Made by a program: the position numbers and the translations under genes. Below the pieces are notes generated by a model. It was given only the letters and a program-made list of their open reading frames with translations. It was not told the origin of the DNA and did not search any database. From Xanthobacteraceae bacterium (GTDB lineage Bacteria; Pseudomonadota; Alphaproteobacteria; Rhizobiales; Xanthobacteraceae), in contig JASHXX010000127.1 of assembly GCA_030043335.1 (NCBI GenBank), positions 1-7,324 on the forward strand: a stretch of DNA of 7,324 nt. The letters run 5' to 3'. Shown here piece after piece: positions 1 to 7,231 of this stretch (positions within the stretch are counted from its first letter, which is position 1; the number at the start of each line of letters is the position of its first letter).

Positions 1-1
1 C

Positions 2-1355
<1,354 letters not shown>

Positions 1356-1482
1356 CGGCGTTGGCAGCCGCGCCGTCCGACGCGGCGGCTCCCTGCAACG
1401 TGCGAGGAAGAGAGCGCGCCGCGTCAGTCGCGGATCGGTTGTTTCACGCCGGGATCACGGCCGCCGCAACCGGCGATGCGCG

Positions 1483-2808
1483 TCAGGCATCATACTCGGC
1501 GGAGATGTCCTTGCCGGTGTAATCGGGCATGAAGGCGGCCGCGACCGCACTGATCACCGCGCAGGCGGCGATGTAGATGGCGATGGCGTAGCCCGAGTGA
1601 TAGGTCGCGAACAGCCAGGTGGCGATGATCGGCGCCGGCCCGCCGGCGATGATCGAGGCGAGCTGATAGCCGAGCGAGGCGCCGCTGTAGCGCAGCCGCG
1701 GGGTGAAGGATTCCGCGATCAGCGCCGCCTGCGGCCCGTATTGGATATCGTGCGGAATGAGCGACAGCACGATGGCGACGAACACCGCCGAGGGGATCGC
1801 GGTATCGACCATGCCGAAATAGAGGAAGCCGAACAGGCCGACCGATACGACGCCGATCAGGTACATCCGCCGCCGCCCGATGCGGTCGGAGATATGGCCG
1901 GACAGCGGGATGGTGATGAACGAGACCACCGCCGCCGCCATGACCGCGGTCAGGATGAAGTTGCGGTCCATCTTCAGCGTGCCGACCGCGTAGGCGAAGA
2001 TGAAGGCGGTGAAGATGTAGAACGGCGATTGTTCGGAGAGGCGCGCCAGCGCCGAGAGGATGATCTCGCGCGGCTGCTTCTTGATGACTTCGATGATCGG
2101 GGCCTTCTCGACCTTGTCTTCGTCCAGAAGCTTCTGGAACACCGGCGTCTCGAGGATGCCGAGGCGGATCCACAAGCCGACGCCGACCAGAATGATCGAC
2201 AGTGCGAACGGAATGCGCCAGCCCCACACTAGGAACTGATCCCCCGACCAGGCGCTGAAGGCGAGCACCGCGAGATTGGCCAGGAACAAGCCGCAGGGAA
2301 CGCCGAATTGCGGCCACGACGCGACGAGGCCGCGCTGCCCATGGCTGCGCGCCCATTCCATCGCCAGCAGCACCGATCCGCCCCACTCGCCGCCGACGCC
2401 GATGCCCTGCAATGCCCGCAGCACGGTCAGGATGACCGCGCCCCAGATGCCGATCGTTGCATAGCCCGGCACCAGGCAGATCACGAAAGTCGCGAGCCCC
2501 ATCAGCAGGAGCGTCGCGATCAGCGTGGCTTTGCGGCCGATGCGATCGCCATAGTGACCGAAGATCGCCGCACCGACCGGGCGCGCGGCAAAGCCGATGA
2601 AATAAGTGCCGAAGGCGAGCAGCGTCGCCGACAACGGATCCTGGTTGGGGAAGTAAAGCTTGCCGAAGACGAGCCCGGCTGCCGTGCCGTAGAGAAAGAA
2701 GTCGTACCACTCGATGGTGGTGCCGATCGTCGATGCGATAACCGCTTTGCGCAGCTGCGCGCTGTGTTCGGCTTCCGGCAGTGCGCCGGCCGTCGTCGCC
2801 ATAGCCAT
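1483..2808 (-). CDS. MFS transporter, metabolite:H+ symporter (MHS) type
   Basis: An intact 441-residue inner-membrane transporter of the major facilitator superfamily, close to the usual MHS length of 430-450 and rich in hydrophobic segments consistent with 12 helices. The N-terminal helix carries the MHS-typical TIEWYDFFLYG (about residues 31-41). The loop 2-3 signature GDRIGRK is at about 87-93, and its second-half copy DRIGRRRMYL at about 308-317. RALQGIGVGGEWGGS in helix 4 is also characteristic. The family (ShiA, ProP, KgtP, CitA relatives) imports compounds such as shikimate, proline/betaine or dicarboxylates with protons; the substrate is not determinable here. Three ATGs lie close together (2814, 2808, 2802). 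The GGGGAG at 2816-2821 leaves 7 bases to the ATG at 2808 but only 1 to the ATG at 2814, so the 2808 start was chosen. It lies upstream of the dctA remnant on the same strand, 127 bases away. Confidence 0.93.
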   Translation of the reverse strand: MAMATTAGALPEAEHSAQLRKAVIASTIGTTIEWYDFFLYGTAAGLVFGKLYFPNQDPLSATLLAFGTYFIGFAARPVGAAIFGHYGDRIGRKATLIATLLLMGLATFVICLVPGYATIGIWGAVILTVLRALQGIGVGGEWGGSVLLAMEWARSHGQRGLVASWPQFGVPCGLFLANLAVLAFSAWSGDQFLVWGWRIPFALSIILVGVGLWIRLGILETPVFQKLLDEDKVEKAPIIEVIKKQPREIILSALARLSEQSPFYIFTAFIFAYAVGTLKMDRNFILTAVMAAAVVSFITIPLSGHISDRIGRRRMYLIGVVSVGLFGFLYFGMVDTAIPSAVFVAIVLSLIPHDIQYGPQAALIAESFTPRLRYSGASLGYQLASIIAGGPAPIIATWLFATYHSGYAIAIYIAACAVISAVAAAFMPDYTGKDISAEYDA

Positions 2809-2815
2809 TGGCATG

Positions 2816-2821
2816 CTCCCC
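2816..2821 (-). promoter_or_regulatory. Shine-Dalgarno site of the MHS transporter gene
   Basis: GGGGAG on the minus strand. Its spacing favours the second of three clustered in-frame ATGs (2808, 7 bases) over the first (2814, 1 base). Confidence 0.6.
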
Positions 2822-2909
2822 AGACGCTGTTTGCCCCGACACGGCGGACTTCTCGACGGTCCGCTTGGCGCAACAACGATACTTCAGGGCGCAACGTCTG
2901 GCTATAGGC

Positions 2910-2951
2910 GAAGCCGGCCTCGTCCCAAAGAGAACGCGGCCGGCTTCTCTT
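2910..2951 (-). terminator. Possible transcription terminator hairpin behind msrA
   Basis: A perfect 10-bp inverted repeat (GAAGCCGGCC at 2910-2919 and GGCCGGCTTC at 2938-2947, 18-base loop) lies about 55 bases past the msrA stop, between msrA and the transporter gene on the same strand. No T-run follows on either strand, so a classic intrinsic terminator is not proven. A second, mutually exclusive 7-bp stem (AAGAGAA at 2928-2934 with TTCTCTT at 2945-2951) overlaps the right arm. Confidence 0.4.
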
Positions 2952-3001
2952 CAATGGTGCGGCGCAGAACTTGATCCGACGCAGCGGATCGGCAGCGGAC
3001 G

Positions 3002-3718
3002 CTACTGGGTCGCTCGGCTCGCGGCCATCACCGTGACCGGCGTGTCGCGATAAACGTCGGCAAAGAGCTGCTTCAGGTGTTCCACCTTCGGCAGGTCGTT
3101 GAAGACGATATACGGATAGGACGGATGCAGCACGGCGAAGTCCTGATGATAGTCTTCGGCCGCATAGAAGCCGTTCAACGGCTCGACCTGGGTCACGATC
3201 GGCTGGCTGAAGGCGTGCGCCTTGCCGAGCTGGGCGATATAGGCGGTGGCGATCCGCTTCTGCTCGTCATTGGCATAGAACACGGCGGAGCGGTATTGCG
3301 TGCCGACGTCCGGTCCCTGCCGGTTGAGCTCGGTCGGATCGTGAGCGACGGAGAAATAGATCTGCAGGATCTTGCCGAGCGAGATCTGCTGCGGATCAAA
3401 CGTCACCTGGACCGACTCGGCGTGGCCGGTGCGGCCGGTGCCGACCATCTCATAATGCGCAGTCCGCTTGGCGCCGCCGGCGTAGCCGGAGACGGCCGCG
3501 GTCACGCCCTTGGTGTGCTGAAACACCGCCTGCACGCCCCAGAAGCAGCCGCCGGCGAGGACGACGCTCTGCAAGCCGTCACCGGAGGGCGCCATATCGA
3601 CCGCCGGCGCCGGGACGACTTCAGCCGTTCGTCCGGTATTCAACGCCCAAGCGACCAGCGGAACGACGAGCAGCGCCAGTCCAAATTTGCGCGGCGAAAG
3701 GCGGCGAGTGCGGGTCAT
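3002..3718 (-). CDS. msrA: Exported peptide methionine sulfoxide reductase A
   Basis: A 238-residue MsrA, which reduces the S-epimer of methionine sulfoxide in oxidised proteins. The catalytic signature GGCFWG places the nucleophilic cysteine at residue 58. Further family landmarks are GTGRTGHAESVQVTFDP (with the conserved Glu), HDPTELNRQGPDVGTQYRSA (conserved Asp and Tyr), AEDYHQDF and the C-terminal LPKVEHLKQLF. Residues 1-30 form a basic start (RTRR..RK) followed by a hydrophobic stretch, so the enzyme is probably exported to or anchored facing the periplasm. Cys58 is the only cysteine in the protein, so the resolving cysteines found near the C terminus of E. coli MsrA are missing; regeneration would need an external thiol partner. 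The ATG at 3718 is preceded by a clear GGAGG with 5-base spacing. It is divergent from the REC-EAL gene. Confidence 0.95.
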   Translation of the reverse strand: MTRTRRLSPRKFGLALLVVPLVAWALNTGRTAEVVPAPAVDMAPSGDGLQSVVLAGGCFWGVQAVFQHTKGVTAAVSGYAGGAKRTAHYEMVGTGRTGHAESVQVTFDPQQISLGKILQIYFSVAHDPTELNRQGPDVGTQYRSAVFYANDEQKRIATAYIAQLGKAHAFSQPIVTQVEPLNGFYAAEDYHQDFAVLHPSYPYIVFNDLPKVEHLKQLFADVYRDTPVTVMAASRATQ

Positions 3719-3723
3719 TTGTT

Positions 3724-3728
3724 CCTCC
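3724..3728 (-). promoter_or_regulatory. Shine-Dalgarno site of msrA
   Basis: GGAGG on the minus strand, 5 bases before the ATG at 3718. It supports the start that includes the export signal rather than an internal cytosolic start. Confidence 0.8.
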
Positions 3729-3749
3729 GAATGTTGCTGCGAACCTCAT

Positions 3750-3767
3750 CCGCGCCGGCCGGCGCGG
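3750..3767. repeat. Perfect 18-bp GC palindrome in the msrA leader
   Basis: CCGCGCCGGCCGGCGCGG is identical to its own reverse complement. It lies 32 bases upstream of the msrA ATG. It could be a protein-binding site or, in the msrA transcript, a 7-bp stem with a GGCC loop. In GC-rich DNA a chance origin is possible. Confidence 0.6.
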
Positions 3768-3784
3768 TACGGCGTCGATCAGGT

Positions 3785-3829
3785 TTTACGGCAACGTGAA
3801 GATCGCGCGCCAATCACAATTGCCGTAAA
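3785..3829. promoter_or_regulatory. Inverted repeat between msrA and the REC-EAL gene, possible operator
   Basis: TTTACGGCAA at 3785-3794 is matched exactly in reverse complement by TTGCCGTAAA at 3820-3829, with a 25-base spacer. The arms are about 35 bp apart centre to centre, and the repeat is more AT-rich than its surroundings. Its position in a divergent intergenic region suggests a two-site operator or activator site, but the binding protein is unknown and no promoter hexamers could be assigned with confidence. Confidence 0.45.
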
Positions 3830-3989
3830 GCGGCGGCGCTTCGCGCTCACGACTTCGTGTGCCGCGGCGCTTCGTCGGCGGCGGCGGTCGCGCGGCGCCC
3901 GCTTGGCGGCCGCTGCGGCGCGGAAACCACCGGCTAAGCATTTTCCGCCAAGGATGCCGGCTCCTGCCACGCCCGCAAAGGCCCTGGCA

Positions 3990-5279
3990 ATGACCGCAAT
4001 ACCCGCAACGTCGACATCCGGGGCGGCCGGCGCGGCCGGCGCGAAACTCGCCGCCGCGGGCAAGGCCGGTACAGGGGTGCCGCTGTGCTTCGTCGTCGAC
4101 GGCGACGGCAGCATTCGGCACTTCCTGTCGCTCATTCTCCACGGCGCCGGTATCGACACCGAGGAGTTTGCCGAGGGCAAAGCCCTGCTTGCAGCGCTCG
4201 ATCGGCGTACGCCCGACATCATCTTCCTCAACATCCCGCTCGAATCCGCCGAAGCGATCGAAAGCGTGGTCGCGCTCGGCAAACGCGGCTACAGCGGGTA
4301 CGTCCAGCTGATGAGCAGCCGCGGCTCGGCCGTGCTCGGGCACGTCAAAAGCATCGGCGACCAGCACCGCCTGCTGATGGTGCCGTCGCTGAAAAAGCCG
4401 TTCGAGACCGGCGCCGTTCTCAAGATCCTGCAGATTCTAAAATTCGGCCAGCCGCCTTCGGTCCCAGCGCGCGTCGATCTGAGCGACGCGTTGAGCAACG
4501 GCTGGATCGAATTCTGGTACCAGCCGAGATCGACCTGCGCAAGAAACAGCTGGTCGGCGCCGAGACATTCGCCCGCGTTCGGCATCCGGAAAACGGCGTT
4601 TTGATGCCGAGCGCCTTCATGCCGGGTGCCGACGAGGCGAGTCGTGGTGACGCTTTCCGAGCGGGCGCTGACGCACGCGCTCAAGGCTTCGCTCGGCTTC
4701 TCCAAGCTCGGCGTCAACCTCAAGATGGCGGTCAACGTCCCGGTGAGCGCGCTGCCCAAGATCTCGTTGACCGAGATCGTGCAACTGTATCGCCCGCAAT
4801 TCGAGAAGTGGCCGGGCCTGATCATCGACGTGTCCGAGGAGCAGATCGTCAGCGATCTCAAGCTCGCGGCCGACCTCACCGAGGATCTCAAGCCGCTGAA
4901 TGTCCACCTCGCGATCGACGATCTCGGCCGCGGCTATTCCTCGCTGGTGCGTCTCAAGGAGCTGCCGTTTGCCGAGCTCAAGCTCGACCGCGCTTTCGTC
5001 AACGATTGCGGCACCGACAAGGTCAACGCTCCGCTATGCAAGACCGTGATCGACCTGGCGCATGATTTCGGCAGCATTGCCGTGGCCATCGGCATCGAGA
5101 AGGTCTCCGACGCGGTCGCCCTGGTCAGCATGGGCTGCGATTACGGCCAGGGCTTTCTGCTCGGTCAGCCGATGCCCGAGGAGCACTCCATTTCGCTGTT
5201 GCGCCAGCGCGCCCGCGCCAAAACCCCGCCATCGACGCGCGACACGGCCGACGCGGCCGAGGAACGCCAGCACGCCTGA
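3990..5279 (+). pseudogene. Receiver-EAL domain protein, interrupted by two frameshifts
   Basis: An Ala/Gly-rich leader (to about residue 29) is followed by a response-regulator receiver fold (about residues 30-150) and then an EAL c-di-GMP phosphodiesterase-type domain. In the receiver, the acidic pair is DGD (37-39) and KKPF is kept (135-138), but the phosphoacceptor Asp is Asn81 (FLNIPL). The reading frame is broken at about 4526, where one G is missing after WYQP; EIDLRKKQLVGAETFARVRHP continues in another frame. It returns to the first frame through one extra base at about 4641, before VVTLSERAL. The shifted reading ends at TGA 4602-4604. The EAL domain keeps the EAL-position Glu (4562), Asn of AVN (4734), DDLG (4917), KLD (4980) and QG (5148), but has Asp in the ExTE motif (4827) and Ile where EGVE has its first Glu (5088). 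The start at 3990 has AAAGG 8 bases upstream; 3954 is an alternative. Confidence 0.82.
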
Positions 5280-5343
5280 GGCCGCCGGACGATACCCCGG
5301 CTTGCTGGCCGGACCCGAAGCATGTATCGAGAGCCGCCCTCGG

Positions 5344-5420
5344 CGGGGTATAGCGCAGTCTGGTAGCGCGTCTGCTTTGGGAGCAGAAGGTCGCAGGTTC
5401 AAATCCTGCTGCCCCGACCA
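5344..5420 (+). tRNA. tRNA-Pro (anticodon UGG)
   Basis: A complete 77-base cloverleaf. The 7-bp acceptor stem CGGGGTA pairs with TGCCCCG (one G-U). The anticodon stem is TCTGC/GCAGA around the loop TTTGGGA, with anticodon TGG at 5378-5380. The T arm reads GCAGG-TTCAAAT-CCTGC, the discriminator base is A, and CCA is encoded at the 3' end. It decodes proline CCA (and by wobble CCG). It follows the REC-EAL stop by 64 bases. The base composition changes immediately behind it, as at a tRNA used as an integration site, although no second copy of its 3' end is seen downstream in this window. Confidence 0.97.
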
Positions 5421-5857
5421 TAAAAATCAATAATTTAGCTGGATTTACGGACGCGATGAAGTAGACTGGGGTAACATACTGGGTAACGTCGGACCTGCGT
5501 TTTTTCATCTCTTGTGGCATGCCACGGTTTCAAATAATCGCCAGCCGCCATGGAGCAGCCATAAAAAAGAACCCCGACGCGGTGACGCTTCGGGGTTCCT
5601 AGAGGTGTTCCTTCAGTCAGGCCTTATAGATCCGGGCGGCGGGGTGTCGGGGGACATGGGGACTCCGCCCAGTCGGCCTTGCTAATTCACACTAGACGAA
5701 AGCTGTCGTCGGGATCCAATCACGGCTCCGTGCAGGGACAAACTGCCGCGCGACAACCTATTTCGCTCGCGACTCGTTGCAGTCGGGACTAGGCATGCCG
5801 GGCTCGCCGTAGCGTTCGCTTATAGGCCCCCTTCCGGAAGATCACAAAACGCCAATC
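5421..5857. other. Non-coding stretch behind tRNA-Pro
   Basis: No convincing gene on either strand. It holds a pair of GGGTAAC direct repeats (5469-5475 and 5481-5487), a strong minus-strand terminator (5563-5598), and a short startless minus frame ending in RIYKA at 5617. Composition is less GC-rich than the left part of the window, and no integrase gene is visible. Confidence 0.6.
5563..5598 (-). terminator. Rho-independent terminator on the minus strand
   Basis: GAACCCCGA (5569-5577) pairs perfectly with TCGGGGTTC (5590-5598). After one mismatch the stem continues with 3 more pairs closed by a GTGA tetraloop. On the minus strand the hairpin is followed by six T residues (AAAAAA at 5563-5568 on the plus strand). 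On the plus strand no T-run follows, so it stops transcription arriving from the right. No intact minus-strand gene lies to its right in the window. Confidence 0.8.
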
Positions 5858-6226
5858 ATGCCCTACTGTTTCGACTTGAACTTTGCGGTCAGCAAAGACA
5901 TCAACCTTAGCCCGTACCCCGAGGAGCAACACCTTACCACCGTTGGGAAACAAATTTCCCTTATGCGCCAGCGTGGATTGGTGGCGAGAAATCGACCCAG
6001 GTTTATCGCCCGCTCCTGCGGTTTCGAGGACTACCAGGAGGCCCGCACAGCCCAAGAGCGGCTCCGCGACGTGATACTGATCGGTGCAGCGACCGAACGT
6101 GTCGGCGTCGATTTCGGCCCCGAGGGCTTCATGTATGGAGCCGTGTACCCGGGGGCACAGTTGAGCATACATGGGTTGACCCGCCACCACCGGCACCGAT
6201 TACGCCCGCCGCCTTTGCCGGCATGA
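5858..6226 (+). CDS. Hypothetical protein, N-terminal half of a split HEPN-domain gene
   Basis: A 122-codon frame starting MPYCFDLNFAVSKDIN. I do not recognise a named domain. The section GFEDYQEARTAQERLRDVIL followed by GVDFGPEGF resembles the ordered N-terminal part that often precedes Apea-like HEPN domains, but that is inference. The last 25 residues (LTRHHRHRLRPPPLPA) look like out-of-frame reading. Just after the five-G tract at 6151-6155 the other frame reads VEHTWVDPPPPAPITPAAF and runs directly into the HEPN reading frame. One additional G there would join both parts into a protein of about 353 residues. The stop overlaps the next ATG as ATGA, so translational coupling is the alternative. 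The nearest purine-rich site (GGAAG, 5836-5840) is 17 bases from the ATG, which is far. Confidence 0.6.
   Translation: MPYCFDLNFAVSKDINLSPYPEEQHLTTVGKQISLMRQRGLVARNRPRFIARSCGFEDYQEARTAQERLRDVILIGAATERVGVDFGPEGFMYGAVYPGAQLSIHGLTRHHRHRLRPPPLPA
6151..6155 (+). other. G-tract at the probable frameshift in the HEPN gene
   Basis: Five consecutive G. With six G, the frame from 5858 would continue as GGTVEHTW into the HEPN domain. This is either a one-base homopolymer error in the assembly, a real disabling mutation, or a slippage site. Confidence 0.55.
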
Positions 6227-6915
6227 TCGATGCCGCAAAGGACAAAGCCAGCGCGTTGACGGACCGCCAGCGGATAGCCGCTGAGCTTCTAAACGACAGT
6301 CAGTTTGAAATGTCCGATGATGCGAGATTTCTCCTCCGCATCTCGGCGATCGAGGCGCTATGTCCGCAGGCTGATTTGGGACTTGCGTTCTCTCACTTGG
6401 TGGATGGCCTGCTGGCTTCGGTGCCTGCTGGGGCGTCAGGAGTTAACGTTGAAACCATCTCCGACGCATTAAAGAGGGCCAAACGGCAATCTGTCCGGAG
6501 GGCATGTCTGGCGAAGATAACGCGACTGCTCGGAGGGCAGAGCGCAAAGGACTTCGGCGAGTTCTATGAGCAGCGCAGCAAATTTTTGCACGAAGGCCAG
6601 CTGCGAGGGAAATTAGGAGAGGCAGCCAGTCGGGCGTATGACTTGGCCCTGGCATTGCTCCTTGCCGACATTGAGACGCCGTGGCTTGAGCCAAAGACTG
6701 ATGAACAATCGAACCATGAGCCGGCGCGCGGTGCTGCAAAGCGGAAATCCGAGCTGACGGTCGAAGAAAAGGTAGGGAATTTGGCCGAGCAGCTGAACGC
6801 CAGCAATCGGGACCAGTCGATACGGTACAAAGCCACAAGAACCTGCAGTGGTTGGGCTGTTGAAATACAAGAACGACGCAGTTACTGGGGCCAGCGGGGT
6901 TACACAAGTCGGTAG
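6223..6915 (+). CDS. Apea-like HEPN domain protein (probably C-terminal part of a split gene)
   Basis: A 230-codon frame. It has the layout of the Apea-like HEPN group: a helix with RFLLRISAIEALCP (about residues 35-48), further helices, then RACLAKITRLLG and FYEQRSKFLHEG. The latter contains the HEPN R-X4-H motif with Arg118, polar Ser119 and His123. HEPN proteins are commonly metal-independent ribonucleases in toxin-antitoxin and abortive-infection systems. The charged tail (residues about 155-230) has no domain I recognise. No ribosome-binding site precedes the ATG at 6223, and the same frame is open and protein-like upstream of it (VEHTWVDPPPP at 6160 onward). It is therefore probably the continuation of the frame starting at 5858. 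Base composition is less GC-rich than the backbone genes, and its location behind tRNA-Pro points to horizontal acquisition. The target and activity are unknown. Confidence 0.72.
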   Translation: MIDAAKDKASALTDRQRIAAELLNDSQFEMSDDARFLLRISAIEALCPQADLGLAFSHLVDGLLASVPAGASGVNVETISDALKRAKRQSVRRACLAKITRLLGGQSAKDFGEFYEQRSKFLHEGQLRGKLGEAASRAYDLALALLLADIETPWLEPKTDEQSNHEPARGAAKRKSELTVEEKVGNLAEQLNASNRDQSIRYKATRTCSGWAVEIQERRSYWGQRGYTSR

Positions 6916-7231
6916 AGTTTGTGAGCGGCGCAATACGGCGGCCGGTCTCGTACTCAACGTCGCATGCGCGCCTGGCCCGATTCGCTGGCGCTGGCCTGCC
7001 CATTATAGGCGCGCGCCGTCCCACTTATCCGGCGCGCGCCAGCACCCTAGCGACCTGCGTCGCCGACCACACCGCGTTTCCTCTCGAGCCGTTGGAATGC
7101 CGTGCTGGTTCAAGCCATCGGCACTAGTCAAGCTGCGCCGGTGGCAGACCGCCGGTCCCGCCAGTCACTTGCTCCCGCGCAGCGGTTGTCGGATGACGGC
7201 CTCGCGGCGACCAGCTGGGGACGTTTTCGCG
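6916..7231. other. Non-coding stretch between HEPN gene and lipoprotein gene
   Basis: No convincing gene. The open frames here have no ribosome-binding site or recognisable domain. GC content rises back to the backbone level. The only structure seen is a repeated 10-bp palindrome (7008-7017 and 7031-7040). The promoter of the lipoprotein gene probably lies here but could not be located. Confidence 0.5.
7008..7040. repeat. Two copies of the palindrome GGCGCGCGCC
   Basis: Identical 10-bp palindromes at 7008-7017 and 7031-7040, 23 bp apart start to start. Each is preceded by a TTAT-containing AT-rich patch (CATTATA and CACTTATCC). They lie about 190 bases upstream of the lipoprotein start. Confidence 0.5.

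Noticed and set aside
3077..3799. Plus-strand frame of 240 codons opposite msrA
   Set aside because: Antisense shadow; msrA has unambiguous family motifs and a good ribosome-binding site.
4626..5279. GTG-started independent gene for a stand-alone EAL domain
   Set aside because: No ribosome-binding site, and the EAL-motif Glu and the start of the domain lie upstream in the shifted frame; it is better read as the rear part of the interrupted REC-EAL gene.
5125..5520. Minus-strand frame of 131 codons containing VGAAGFEPATFCSQSRRATRLRYTPPRA
   Set aside because: This is the well-known spurious translation of the antisense strand of a tRNA gene; it runs straight across tRNA-Pro.
5789..6196. Minus-strand frame of 135 codons opposite the N-terminal half of the HEPN gene
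   Set aside because: No recognisable domain or ribosome-binding site; the plus strand reads more like protein and leads into the HEPN domain. It also does not reach the orphan terminator.
6443..7024. Minus-strand frame of 193 codons across the HEPN 3' half
   Set aside because: No domain, unusual composition, and antisense to a frame with a HEPN motif.
7098..7114. GGTTCAAG resembling a tRNA T-loop, as a possible second attachment site
   Set aside because: Only about seven bases match the tRNA-Pro T arm, with no acceptor-stem match; too short to be a duplicated tRNA end.
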